DNA of 64,000 nucleotides, from assembly GCA_024529925.1 (NCBI GenBank), contig JAFEUB010001373.1, positions 1,923,501 to 1,987,500 on the forward strand. Direction: 5' to 3'. The position numbers and the translations under genes are program-made. Below the pieces are notes generated by a model. It did no database searches, was not told where the DNA came from, and worked only from the letters and a program-made list of their open reading frames with translations. Below, piece after piece: positions 11,332-24,552 of this stretch (positions within the stretch are counted from its first letter, which is position 1; every line of letters begins with the position of its first letter). Source of the DNA: Ophthalmolycus amberensis (lineage: Eukaryota > Chordata > Actinopteri > Perciformes > Zoarcidae).

Positions 11332-14300
11332 AACATATACAAAGAGAGACCTGACACACTTCTGAAGTCTTTTACGTTTGTCTCTTTACCTTTAGAAAAA
11401 CAAACATTTTCACATAACCTGTAAGGGGCTCACAGTGGAGACATGCTGAACTTCACCCTGACGGGGGCACCAGCCTGACCCCTTGTGCAGCACAGGAGGC
11501 ATTCTTTCTCCCGCTGTGTTGTCATTTTTCACAGCCAACCTCCAAGGTCAGGACACCTAAAGCCGGGGTGGTCCGGGCACTTTGTCTGCTGAGCATGCGT
11601 GTCATCACCAACCTCAAGAGCTGAAGGCCCGGTCGCCAGTTAGAATATTTGTCGGCTGATAGCTTCAAAGAACGAGCGAACCAGAGACAGCCGTCATGTG
11701 CTGGATTCTTATGCCCGCACAACAGCACAGAGAGGTTGCAACTCACAGGTAACAAGTCCCAAAATCCCACCGCATGAACAACACATTCAAACCTTAGCGT
11801 GTTTCAATCAACAAGCTCTTGTTGTAAGATTAATCAAAACTCATATTTGTATAAAAATTCAACAATGAAACCTTCCATAAGGTTGTGAAGCATACCACGA
11901 TCATGCCTCGCAGCCTCCTCTGCCATGTTGGGTGTAATTTGACAATCTACAACAGCATCCCTCTGAATCTATGTTGTCACCAGCAGTGGAGCGCGTAGCT
12001 TGGAAAAGAGGCCCATGATTAATAGGAGATAAGAGTGGCATCTTTACAAGCCACATGAAAACAAGCCTCAGGCGAGAGATATGAGACCTGGCTGGAGTAA
12101 CACTCTCCATTCAATCAGTGAGGATGACAGGCAGATCTTAGCGGGATCAGTGCGAAGTGCTCGGCCATTGCAGGAGGCTAGCAGGTGGGGTGGGCAAAGC
12201 GATCCTTAAAACCAGGTGTTAAGAGGCCTTGCGTGGTAACCTTCTGCAGACTGCCAATGCATCAGTGTGATAGATGGAGGAGGGGTCGATGGCACGAATA
12301 CAAGCTGTTGGATTTAGGAGGGTTGGGATGGTGATGTAACAGGCGTCGTATCGGATAGCTGACAGGCAAATACGTTTTGTGTGCTGCGAGAAGCTGCAGC
12401 GCACTCTGCTGAACCTCTCACAATCCAACTATGCGTTCTGTCCACCTTAGCGGCGTGCCAGACGCACATTCATCCGGGCGAAATATGTTCCACCCCGAGT
12501 ATGAATACCAAAACCACAATCCTAAACAGTCAAAGATGTGTAAAGGACAAATTGTGAGATTAGAGAGACAGATATCAAGTCATGCAACTTGCTTGTACCC
12601 TGTTTTTTTCCTCAAACAATTTCTGCCATGAAAATGTTATCTTCTCCATCAGGGTTCAATCTTTTCCCTGCCAAAGTGGGCCACTGGTTCTGACAGGGGA
12701 TGGGGTGGGTGCATACTGTGCTTGAGTGATCAGCTTGTCTTTGGGACTTGTGACACAGTGGAGCAGCGACGTGGCCTTGGAGTCATGCTGGATGAACCAC
12801 CAGGCCTGTCAGTGCAGTGATGGATACCAGCGGCGAGGTCACGCCGTGCTGGGCTTCAACAAGAAGTCTTCACACCTGATCAACAATTCCACTATCGCAC
12901 AGCACAGGGCGGGAACAGCTGCACAAGCCCCATCTGATAAGAGAAGGTTCAGATAAATATCACCTTGATGTCTGTTTTCTTGTCCTCTTAATATCGTAGG
13001 TTCATTACATATACCTCAGAATCCACACCCTCAAAAAGTTTGGACATTCTGCATATAGAAATCATCTTGCCAACGTATGCTATGTGGCTGCTGTGATTTG
13101 CGAGGAATATAAAGGCCTGCAGGACTTAATACACCACTAAAGTGAGGACAGGACAACCATCCAACCAGCTCTACTAGGTTGTCCGTAGGCACAGCTGTGC
13201 TTTGAGGTCAATTTGAATGAAAATGCTAACAAACTGATGTTTTGCACATCATAACTTTATAATTTACCTTCGCCCAATACTCATTTTCACTGAACAGAGC
13301 CTGAACGCATCACAATGAAACTGAACGAACCATCGCTCTCCTCGTGTCCATTTAAACACGTTTACAATGTAACATTATCAGAGATCTGCGACTAGAAAAG
13401 CATAAATGCAGATGTCCTGATCGCATATTTTACTGAATATCGGCGGATAACGATCGTCGGTAAAACTTGAATTCACACTGTGCTGGTTATCGTTAAACTG
13501 TGTAATGAATCAATGAACACTGGTCCGTTACACCACTACGTGCTGGTATTTTCAGCATTTGCTAATTATCATTAAAAGTACAACTGGGGTGGATGGGAAT
13601 GTCATTTTATAGGTCCAAAGTACTGGACACATCACACTTTGACCTAATAGTAGCACTGATGCTAATGTTGCACAACAGTTAAGGGAACACTGTGAAGGCA
13701 AAACAAAGTTGTGTGCCAGTCCATCCAGTGCATGCTGAGGTATTTCACTGGGTACTTTGACCTGCTGATGTTGCCTGAGGGAAATTCAGGGAATCAAGAA
13801 TCAGGATTCATCCTCTGGCAACACTCGCACACTTGTTTGTTGTGATGATGTGATGAAAATGGTGCAACATCACAAGATTCATTTTGAGAATGTTTGTCCT
13901 GATGAACCTTCCTCGAAGCCCGTTGCATGATGTGTTGTGGAGACATGTGGACGCGTGGTTTACAGCTCTTTCAGGCCACACACACCACTCAGTCACCCAA
14001 AAGATGTATCATGGGTCTAAGTCTTTGGATGCAGGTGGACATGCACACGTGCATATTTCAGCAGAACAATTTGAAAATATTCATTTATGTGTCACAAGCA
14101 AGAAACAAACTCTGTAAAACCATAAAACAAAGTTTCAATCTGCAACACAGTAATCTAAAGCATACAGTGACATCACACTACAGGTATTTATATGCATAGA
14201 CATACCACAGAACAGTAAAATGTTTACTATTTATAGAGTTGCCTTTCTAAGTCGGGCTGTTTTTCAGCCCATGCCGCTGCATGTGAATAGTTGACCTAAA

Positions 14301-17300
14301 TAACCAAAGGTATACGAAAAGCCCGACTGAGTCAGTTCGACTTAATGGCCCCTCACTTCTGGAAAGCCCTTGTTAAAGGATCACGGCAATGCATGCTCTT
14401 AATAAGTATGCACGTGATTTGCACATAAAATTCATGGTGACATGACAGTTAGCATCTGCGTTAACTTTACTGCCCGAGGCGGTCAACCGGGCTGAGCTCA
14501 TCAGATAAAACATGATGTCATGATGTCCACGCTGAGCCACATCATGTCAGGAGGATACCCACGGTGGACAGACCTTTCAGCACAATGGACAAATAAAGAA
14601 AGTGAATGTGGACAATTATTATTGCTAGACAATTATTCTCTGTATTAAGGAGATTAGCTCCCAAAATGTCAAACTATTCCCTTCAATCCCTGCCAGAGTG
14701 TCCAACAGCTTAAACCTGGATTAACCACGATGGTCCAACTTTAAGAAACCTCTCTATGTTGGGGCGATCACTGGCTGGAGTAAGTTTAAATATATATCCC
14801 CCCGTGTGCTGTTTCTTTCTTCCAACCTGACTCCTCAAAAGGATATATACGCTTATATCTCATCACAGACTAGACGTTTGTTTGATGATTATTCTGTATA
14901 TTCTGTCATTTTAAATGAACTAATGGGAGATATGATCCATGTGTTTGTGCACTTTACAAAATATGAAAGAATGCTATGACTATGGGACGACCACAGCACT
15001 GTTTTATGGTGATTCTCAATCCTTGGCTATCTGTTAGTCACCATGAACCCCAGAAAGGCCCGCTGACTGACAGTCTGCATGTAGCCAAGCCAAGAAGCAA
15101 TACAACCTGCATCCGAAAGCTTTTATGACTTATAAGGATTTGTATTATTCGTGCTGCTCAAAATTTACAACCCAAATTGTTCACGGGTATGAAGACAGTC
15201 CCAGTTTCGTTTTATTGCCCTTTTCAAAATTCTCCTTGCCAATTTCTCAGTCAGTGTTTCAGCAGATTCCTCTTGAATTCTGAGAAGTGAACCTAAACAG
15301 TTCACACGAACTCCTGACGGCCGGAGACGGACACAGAAGGTTAACTGACGGATTAAGTGAAATTATAAATAAAAGTGATTTTATTATAAAGTATTACATC
15401 TATAGCTCAACAATGACAGCTGATTTAGATGTAAAGTTGATGGCGTGCGGTTATTAACACCTGCGTGTTCACTGAGTCATCACTCCTGTTTTTATTTACC
15501 GGTAATTTCGTCACCCAACATGGTGCTGCAGATGGAGCTGTGCTTTTGTTTCTTTATTTAAACAGTTACACCTTGCTATAAAACTGTCAGCACTATTAAT
15601 CTGGGCAGAGAGAATGTTTGATCCTCTACCTCTGATTTGCACGCTGCCCACTGTCTCGTATTACTGAGTGAGGTGACCGCTTGTGTCTTTTTGTTTTATT
15701 AACACAAGAAAAAACGTGTCTTGTTCTATTCAGTGCAGGTAAGATAGTGAGTGTTTTTAGAACATATAGAAACAACTGTAGCAGAACACAGAGATCATAA
15801 ACGGGCATCGTTGTGATCAGCAACTCTAAATAATTAACATATTGTCTATAATACGCAATATGGCACATTAACCCTTGAGGTCAGGTCTGATATGCAAACG
15901 CCTACCTCGGCTAAAAGAACTCCTCTGACCTCATGCTGGGCAAAATAGACCAGAGCCTGTGAACCTGGTGATCACAGCTCATCTCAGTGAAACACTTTTA
16001 GTCCAGACACCGACATACAGACAGGTGATGAAATAAAGGAAAGACCTGAATTATGTTAGTACAACGATATAGCAGCGTTTGATCAACAAACTCAATGCCT
16101 CGCTGTGCGGAGGAGACCGGGATCATTCTTCTGTGTGTGAGGCAACATTAGGCTTGAGGTAAACATTGCTTTCCTAACTTTCTAAAACAAAATGTATTAA
16201 ATACATGAATACAAATGTACTGAATTGTGTATTAAAATAATGGTATCGGATACTCCATCCAGCTATCGAGGCATCGTTTTGCCTAATTTAAAATGTTTAC
16301 TCTTGAATTTGAATCCGTTAAATTGCTGGTGCATGATTTATTATATTAAAAATAAATAAAAATTTGCAATTTATGTCTTTGTGTGTATTTGTTGCATTTC
16401 GTTTCGTAAAGATAGGAGATGAAATATTATGAGAACAGCTGCAGACTGAACACCGATGGAGACTTACAGGGTTCTGTACGTACGATCATCAAAACACAAA
16501 AGAAGTAAATATCTTTTGGAAGAACGGCGTTTCCCTCCAGACATCCACAGACTTGTGGCGGCTCAACCGCTTGATGCATTATGTTGTTATCTCCTCTAAT
16601 GTTTCACCCATCTCTGTTCACGTATATTGTAAAGTACGAAGTTTTCTATTGAACCGCCCTCACTAGAGCCAGGAGACACATTATAATCAGAAGATTTGAG
16701 TCCCATCAGCTGGCCATAAATCAACGCATCATCATGCTCCAAGTGCATGGAAAGCTTAAACTGTGGGTAGAAAGGCCTCGGGTCAGTACTCGGTGTGCAG
16801 TGAGGACAAACTAACACTGACTCAGAGGGGAACGAAACCCTCTGCTCAGCCTGCTGAGGCCCAATAGATTAGGGGTCCCTGGACAAGCCTCTTGTCAATC
16901 CCTCTTCCTCAGTGACCTAATGTACCCAGAACAGCTGTGTGAGCACGCTGAGCAGTTAGGCCAGGATGACAAGTCATTGCTCAGCTTGATATATGAACTA
17001 TTACACGTGAAACAGGAGAGTTTGTTGAAGGCTGTGATGGCTGTGTAGTAACAATACGTCCTCATTACACGTATTTTAGGTATTTATCTTTTGGTGAACA
17101 GTAAGTGTGAGATCTTTGTCTTTTGTCCAAGATCACTCAGATATCAGGAAGAAAAGAAACATTAATTAAACATTATATAAAGCTCATTGATGCTGATAGA
17201 AGCTTACTCTCAATAGTTGAATCAGGACTGCACAAGTGTTTTTCTAATGTTCTCACTAACATTACTTATGAGGCAAGCTGCATCTCACAGGAAGCATCGT

Positions 17301-17348
17301 GACAAAAGAAGTGAGACGTTATGTACACAACAGGGCAGAGATCTGCTG
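9831..17348. other. Intergenic, no supportable gene
   Basis: About 7.5 kb between notum and coq7. It is AT-rich with scattered short open frames, none of which I recognise or can join by splice sites. The only definite structure is the CA microsatellite at 11271. Enhancers for the flanking genes could lie here, but nothing in the sequence alone shows it. Confidence 0.5.
11271..11328. repeat. (CA)n microsatellite
   Basis: About 58 bp of nearly pure CA dinucleotide, interrupted once by CG and bordered by a second CG. It gives rise to artefactual His/Thr and Cys/Val open frames on the two strands. Length polymorphism is likely. Confidence 0.97.
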
Positions 17349-17354
17349 TTTAAT
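17349..17354 (-). promoter_or_regulatory. Weak candidate poly(A) signal for coq7
   Basis: ATTAAA on the minus strand about 225 nt beyond the coq7 stop. No canonical AATAAA was noticed closer to the stop. Offered only as the nearest variant hexamer. Confidence 0.25.
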
Positions 17355-17577
17355 TCAGGACGAGTCGCCTCCTCCTCCTGCCTCAAACAGTCTGTGTACT
17401 ATACACCGCACAGAGAAGTACTACTTTGCTTCATGTAGGTAACTATGAATGTTTGTATGCAATACTTTAAATAATGTGACAAAGTGTTTCATTTACAATG
17501 GAGCAGGATTCAAATTCAAATCATTTCATACAAACTGAGTCAACAAATCAAACAAACAGCAGAGCAAATATATAATG

Positions 17578-19791
17578 TTAGACACGCTGAGAAACAAGTA
17601 TTGCAGCTTTGCAGCCAAGCTGTATTGCAGTTTTTAGTAGCCAGTATCCAGGAACCTAAAACAAAAAAACACATAAAACATACTTAGATTGTGGTACTTT
17701 AAATGACATTCATTAAATACTGTAAAGACAGCTCAATACTGGTGTAAATGACGACTGATATTTATGTTTTGTAGTGTACTTTGATGTCACAAGGCGTCTT
17801 CTAGTCAAGCTTCTGTGGACAGTAATGATGTGCACGGTGCAGTGAAAGAGAAGTAAATGGTACTTACTGATTCAGCATCGTGCTCCAGTCCTGTATCGTG
17901 ATGCTCCATCTCATCATCTCTGAATTCTTTATAACCTATTCAAATGCAACACAACACATTCATTAGGCACAAACAGGAAGCTTGTGATGTACCTTTTAGA
18001 GCACCTCTTATTTTTAAATCGTCTTATTTACATGGTTCACATTCGTTGCTCCAAACTGCTGTTTAAATTGATGCTATCATCACAATTTAAACTAGTCTGT
18101 TTTATGTTTTTCTGAAGCGATCCCTCTATTTTGAATATTATTTGTTGTGATCCCCTGTGTGACGTGTATGTTTGACATCACTGCATTCTTTTGTTGCGAT
18201 GCTTGTTTGTTTCTGTGTAATACTATAAACTCTGTACCACGAGTACAATAACATCCTTTATGTATCACCACGATGCCGATGTACTGTACGTGTCAGAGTC
18301 ACAGAGAACACAGTGGCCGACTCACTTGTAAGAGTTCAGTGTATCTCTCGGGGTCCTTCTCCATCAGAGCTCTTATCTGGCTGTTGTAGTGCTCCGATAT
18401 ACTCTCCTCCACCGCCACGGTGCAGGCCATGGCGCCCTCTTTCCCCAGTAGCGCGCTGGACGCACCTGCAGTAGATTTAAAAGAAAAGAAATACACATTT
18501 AAGAGTTAACAATAACAGCAGCAACTGACTGCATATTGCCTTTCTAAGTTATAATATGCTGGTGGACCAATGCAGCATCAAGACAAAGGTATTTTAGTAT
18601 TCTTCTACAGCAGATAGAGCTCTAACTTTATTCACATTAAATGAAGCGTGATAATAACCCGAAGCAAAACAAACTAAGCTACTTTACAGTGTCAAAATGT
18701 TTTTTCTGTGCATGTGTTATGTTCTTCAAAGTACTTTATCTCATAACTATTATAAACTCTGCAGTGTGCGTATGGCTGGTACCAACCTAATGCAAAGCCA
18801 GCAATATTCCAGAGCGGTAACAGCGCTGTGGGGCGAACTCGGTTCTCAGCCAGAATCTCATTGAACTTCGCTAAGTGCTTCTTTTCTTGATCCCACATTT
18901 CCTAAAGAAAAACAAACACGAACACGGAGGATTAAAAATGATGCAGTTTGCGGACTTCTGTGCTTCTTCAATGCCACGTGTCGCACTCTGCACACACCTG
19001 GATGAGAGGTCCGATACTAGATCGTCCCAACACTGCCATCTGGCCGGCGTAGATGCGGTTGGCCCCGTATTCACCAGCGTGGTCCACGCGCAGAATTTGG
19101 TCCAACATCTCCTTCTCCTCGCTGTCGCGTGGGGGCGGGACTATACCGTAAGCACGTGAGCTCAGCTGCAGGGGAACTATTACATAAAGGCTTAGTTACA
19201 ACACAATAACAAACACGTAACGACGTATACATGCGGGTTATATTTGTCCGTACTCGGACATTTGTTGCACATTAACTAAAATGTCAGTATCGTCTGATTT
19301 GACCGCAGTGAATTAAATGTGTTAAGTTATAAGCTTAGATGTAAAAATAAATAATTAAAAACTACTTAAAAATAATAGTCTCGCAGGTATTTGTAGAGTC
19401 CTATGGATGGAAATGTAATCCAGCAACATTGCTACTAATTTCTGTTCTTCCGTGTTATAGAAATTATTAAAATGAACAAACAATATCTCACTTTTAAATA
19501 ACTTAACGTTATAAGTAACGCTGCTGTCGCCCTGTGACTCCTACCTTTATATTCACTCACTAATAACGAGGAAACAAATGCAAAACAAAGCTAACGTCAT
19601 AGCTCCACATAAACCCGACCAGGTGAGTGTGGTGCGTTAGCATGTGTATAGCATGTGTAGCATCTAGCTCGTAGCTGTCGCCGCTGAAGTGAACGCTCGT
19701 GCTCACCTCTGCATCGCAAACACCGGCGGATCATCGTCAAGCCGACCGCATCCGACCGGTCGTGTAAAGCTGCGCGTGCGGCTCTGTGCAT
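17578..19791 (-). CDS. coq7: Ubiquinone biosynthesis hydroxylase COQ7 (DMQ hydroxylase)
   Basis: Mitochondrial di-iron enzyme that hydroxylates demethoxyubiquinone in coenzyme Q synthesis. Exons (minus): 19791-19707 (candidate first exon, Arg-rich MHRAARAALHDRSDAVGLTM, suiting a mitochondrial presequence), 19165-18998 (LRVDHAGEYGANRIYAGQMA), 18901-18787 (EMWDQEKKHLAKFNE), 18465-18326 (LLGKEGAMACTVAVEESISE), 17935-17868 and 17655-17578 (LLKTAIQLGCKAAI...SQRV, stop). Iron-ligand motifs are visible: GEYGA, WDQEKKH, AVEESISEH and DDEMEHHD. Exon 5 is 68 nt where 69 is needed to encode VIKKFRDDEMEHHD; one A appears to be missing in AAAGAA/TTC. The strong donor of the candidate exon 1 is phase 1 but exon 2 reads in phase 0, so the start is unresolved. 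The rest is conserved, making this a real gene with local sequence problems or a recently broken allele. Confidence 0.9.
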
Positions 19792-21338
19792 GGTAGTCGC
19801 TTTACGGTGTCACTGCACCGTCGAATCAAAGAAACGTACAAAGCGTACAAACTGTCATTGAAATTCGCTTAAAGGTGGACGTGTCGCAGGCGTATGACGC
19901 AACCGCATAACGACTTGCACAACACTGTCACCGCTGGCCCCTGCACACTGTGTATTTGACCTAATAATGAGCAGCTACTTATTATAATGAACACTAAAAA
20001 CAGTCACAACCGATATGTGCTACAGCATGGCACACCTAAAAGGATTTATATGAATATATATATATATCATTGTAAAGATTGTAGTCTGGAAAAAAACTGC
20101 CTCAGTTCTGTTTGTCAGTGAGTTATTATGTGACTCTGAAAGCATTTATGGATTTTTTATCTTTTTAAAATATTACATCCACTTGTGTCCATGTGAGTGG
20201 AGGGCTTACAGCTGTGAGTAAATGAATGTCGCTGTAGTGTCGACATCCTGTGCAGGTCCAGGGTTCGTCACTAGATGGCACCAGCTTTCTTTATTAATGT
20301 TCATCTTGATTTAAGATGTGCTCAAAGGCCCATGCAGTTCTATTGGTGCAAGAACTACGCTTAAATTAAGCAGTCAAGGTTAAAGAAAACGGATTCGATG
20401 GACACAGTGGGATCTATAATCGTCCATAGTCTCTATAGCTGCACGTTGCTGTGCAGGGTCCCAGGATCAACATCCTGGACTCGTCACTAGTGTGTCACAG
20501 GGCTGAACACATACACACTGAGCAGGCAATTTAGAGTTCACATAGTTCACCTGGCCCACGTAGCTTTGCCCAGTGGGAGGAAACCAAGCATTTAAAAGAA
20601 TAAAGTAAATACAGAAAATGACCCTTAGGCCAGACACTTTCTCTTGCTTTTCTATGTCAAACAAATCACGAGTGCATCTTTTGTTTATTCTTGTTTTGTA
20701 AAACCAAACCTGAAAATAAGGCAAAAGAAAATGAGGGAGTGTGTTGAGCAATCAGAGCCGTGTTGCAGAGATAAAGGCCTTCTCAGGCACGCTATGTCAA
20801 CTCTAGTTGGTCCCAGTTTTCATTATCATGTCATATTCAGTCAAATATGTGTCACTGCAGTGTGGCCCTCCAAACGAGACAGCGTGCAGAACAATTCGAT
20901 TATACTTAATGCAAATGGTTTGCTCTGAGCCTGCACATTATCTAAGTCTTTTTGCAAAGCACATGAAATGGTGCTGGGACTCAGGAATCTGTGGAATGAC
21001 GGGCTGAGTGCTGCAGAGCTGTGATGGTCATGAGTAAACAAGGCCACGACAGTGAATGGCGGGGTGTGTCGGTTGTGTCTGTGTGTGTGTTTGTGGTGAG
21101 ACACTGGTTAAGTGTTTCCCTGTCTGTCTGTCTGACTGTGGGTGGCTACGCACGTGTGGCTGCACATCGGTACGTGTGGGTTGCAGGTCACAGGTGTGAG
21201 GCAGGCTGGATTAACAACAGGTCCCCAAAGCCCCGGGCATCCTGTCTGCCATTTGGTTCTAAGCAGGTAGCACACAGTGTGTTCTAAGACTCTTTTGTTC
21301 CCGCTAACAACAGCTGCCTGCTGCGCCTGAAAGCGACA
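19792..21338. other. Intergenic upstream of coq7
   Basis: The first few hundred bases should carry the coq7 promoter; no TATA box stands out. The remainder holds short TA and TG/GT-rich stretches and unremarkable open frames. No exon or RNA gene is supportable. Confidence 0.45.
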
Positions 21339-21935
21339 CTATAAGACAGGGGTCTCAAACTCATTTTCACTCCGGGCCACATCAGCATCATGGTCGCCCA
21401 CAAAGGGCCGGTTGTAAATGTAGCTGCTCGAAACATATTGTTAAATAACTCTCTGCATTCACAGTTTAGAGTAGTCTTCAATGTACTCACAATACATTTC
21501 CATGTCAAATGTACAGTAACCAGTCAAAGAGCTGCTTCTAACTGTTTAAGTATCTCATAATTTTGACTTTCTATTTCATAATTTTGACTTTCAATCTCAT
21601 CTTTTTGACTTTCAATCTCATAATTTTGATTGTCAATCTCATAATTTTGACTTTCAATCTCATAATTTTGACTTTCTATCTCATAACTTTGACTTTCTAT
21701 CTCAGAATTATGACTTTCTAGTTATGACTTTCTATCTAATAACTTCGACTTTCTATCTCATAATTTCGACTATGGGGATATTTTTATTATTATTAGTCTA
21801 ATTTAAAAAAAAAAAAAAAAAGATTTTTTTTTAAAACTTTTTTTTTTTTTGCTGGCGGATTCGCGGGCCACATAAAATGACGTAGCGGGCCGGATTTGGC
21901 CCGCGGGCCGGGAGTTTGAGACCCCTGCTATAAGA
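21339..21935. mobile_element. Non-autonomous hAT-type DNA transposon (MITE) with 8-bp TSD
   Basis: Terminal inverted repeats of 16 bp, CAGGGGTCTCAAACTC at 21347-21362 and its exact complement at 21912-21927, are flanked by an exact 8-bp duplication, CTATAAGA (21339-21346 and 21928-21935). Eight-base target duplications and CAGGG...CCCTG ends are diagnostic of the hAT superfamily. The 581-bp interior has no transposase frame. It has GC-rich subterminal parts (GGGCCACAT..., GGCCCGCGGGCC) and a central tandem repeat. The perfect duplication suggests a fairly recent insertion. Confidence 0.9.
21545..21775. repeat. Tandem ~20-bp repeat inside the hAT MITE
   Basis: Roughly eleven imperfect units of the form TCTCATAATTTTGACTTTCA, with C/A/T variants at a few positions, occupy the middle of the MITE. 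They are followed by a run of 17 A and two long T runs. The array probably arose by slippage or unequal exchange within the element. Confidence 0.85.
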
Positions 21936-24540
21936 GCAGTGAGGGTAAACCAAAGCAGTAAAGTTGCGGGACAGATAAACTTGTTGTTGACCTGCGTGGA
22001 GACGAGACAACGCTGGAGATTTCTGTGACTATTTGTCGTATGTTCATTGCTATAAGCAACCCATATTGTTTTCACATTGTTCTTCTATTGATTATAGCTG
22101 TTTTAATGTGTCTTTTTTAAGCCTCCTAACTTTTCACCTTTCAGACCATCATTATTTTTATATTATTATTCTTTTTTTTATTTTATACCGCGTTCACATG
22201 GGGCACTTTTCTAAACAAAATTGTGTTTAATCAAATGATCCCAAATTTGCACAAAAAACAACCCCTGGTATTATTCCAGCACAGGAGTAGTGGTTGTTTT
22301 CTGCATCCTCTTGCTCATAATGAAGCTGCCATTTATAGTCTGCTGTGTGCACCGTAATTAGTAGAGGAGTACACAGTGCACGAAGGGGGGGGGGGGGGGG
22401 GGGGGCCCAAAAGCTTATTTTTGCGTGGGGCCCTGTAACAGGTTAATCCAGGCACCTTTCAGAAAGCCTTTGCAGAAGTGTCTGACAGGTGTAATGTCCA
22501 TCAACAGAGAGTAAACACTCTCTCAGATTACTGTCTCAGGGATATATGAAGTAATCAACGGTCAGGTCTTGACGGTAGCGCAATTGAAGGATGGAGGGAC
22601 CAAAAGAAGGTGCATGTTTTCTTGCTCTTGAGTGTGTTGCGACTGAGTGGATTAAAGAGAAAAACCGCAGAGCTGGAGAAGAAGTGGGACTGACATATGT
22701 ATGTGTCTATGCACCTGTATGTGTGTGTGTCTGACTGTGTTTGTGTAATGTTTGCATGCATCCATAAAAGTGTGTGAGTCTGCACACCCTTGCTCCGAGG
22801 CTCTGGTCAGACAGTGCATAGCTGTGGTGGGACGCAGGCTGAGCGCTTCTAGACTACAGTGAGTCAACAATGTCTGCTCTCACTGAGAGGAGACGTGATA
22901 GGTCTTGTCTCGTTTGGTCCCCGACTGGTGTGGTGGGACATGCAAAGCTTGAATGTGTGAATGTGTGAGTGTACGATATTAAGTCAAATGTGTTATTCGC
23001 CCAGTGTAGAATATAAGACAGCAACATGCGTCAGTGTCTGAGCTTACGCACGTAATATTGCTCTTGACATCCCTCTCCTCGAAGAAAATTGAAGAAAAGA
23101 ATGATTTTGGTTGAAAGCTTTATGAGCACTTCGCCTCTTTGAGTCTCGGATGATATTTTCCTTCGGGTTCAGCATCTCCACCATCTTTCTGGAATTGTGT
23201 ATGTGTGTATTGGGGGACATTTCTCTGTAAAGGCCCACAGCAAATAAAACAATGTCAGTTTTTATTGTCATGATGGCTAAACGTGTTTAAAAAAAGGAGT
23301 AAGAACAACATGAATAAAAGTGGTACTCAAGCGGTTTAACATTGCACTTCCATGAAGAGGCTACAAGAGTGTTCAAATTTAAAGGAGCAACGGCTGAGAT
23401 ATCCTGACTCTTAGGCTACATCCACACTAATACATTTCCATTTCCAACAGGGTTTTAAAAAGAAATCATCTACGTCCACATTTCACCATCGTTTTGAGAA
23501 ATGATTTTCATCCATACAAACAAGCCTCAAAAAGAAATATCACATGACTATTCGAATAATTCGCGAAAAAGAGAGAGAGAAATAAGAGAAAAACTGTGTT
23601 TTTAAAATAATGGCAGTTTATCTTTGAGAAAAAATAATGTGGTTACCTCAGTGACCTGAATTCAGTAATATGAACTAGAGTTAGGTTGGACCGAGAAATA
23701 GATTAGAAAAGAAATTCACTCCCTAATAACTTACTTACGTTTAGTCTTTATGTAAAAGTACATTTATCAATAGTTACATAAACACTTACCATTTCTGCCT
23801 TTCTGTGCCAGCTTCATTCTTTTGCATTATTGTATCTGTAGACTATTGATTGGTCTGCTGACCTCTGATTCACATTCACATTCACATTTTGAAAGGATGT
23901 CACCAGAGATTGAAGGGGACTGTGCTCAACATGTCATGGACACCCTTGTCTTCCATGGAAATTCAACACAGGAAGAGGTCAAAGTGTCTTCCATGGCCCG
24001 GAGAGTCTGCGTTGTCACAACCAGAGTTGCGTTTCACGTTTATTTATGACCCTGGAGGAGTGTTGTTGATACTCACAAATACTGGCGAGGCTGCTCCTGA
24101 CAATATAAATTCTTTAACTGCGTGGTATTTCCCTTGAAAACAGCAGTTAGTCAACCCAAACTGTTACAAAACAGAAAGAAATTAAAGTTATGCAACATTG
24201 TTTTAAAAGCCAACCATTTTATGGTTTGGTGGTATCCGTCTAAGGCAAGATGTCTCATAAAATAGCACAAAAAAGAGATTTATTTTCTGATTTAACTTCA
24301 CCAAGTCTCAGAGAAAGAACACCACCGAACCCTTTTTATAGATGCTTCACAGGATGAAAACCAGAGGAAAGTGATTTCTCTTCCATTACTGAATTGTTTA
24401 CACATGAAAATCTATCTTGTACAGACCTAGTTAAATCACACTCTAAACCGCCTGTTTTCATGGACACTGAAGAGTGTATTTAGCTTCGTCTGGTACAAGT
24501 AAATTGGCCCTCGTCTGTCTGGCACTATTCATTCAGTCCT
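21936..24540. other. Intergenic between hAT MITE and SINE
   Basis: AT-rich non-coding DNA apart from the 21-base G run at 22385-22405. Short open frames show no family resemblance. I see nothing else supportable. Confidence 0.45.
22385..22405. repeat. Poly-G tract (21 G)
   Basis: An uninterrupted run of 21 G on the plus strand followed by CCC. Such runs are unstable and prone to length errors in assemblies; the strand could form a G-quadruplex. Confidence 0.95.
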
Positions 24541-24552
24541 ATTTCTTTTTTT

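Noticed and set aside
11159..11365. His/Thr and Cys/Val repeat proteins
   Set aside because: Translations of the CA microsatellite only.
17578..19791. Calling coq7 a pseudogene
   Set aside because: Introns, splice sites and all motifs are conserved and only single-base problems are seen; a homopolymer error or rare allele explains it better than long-term decay.
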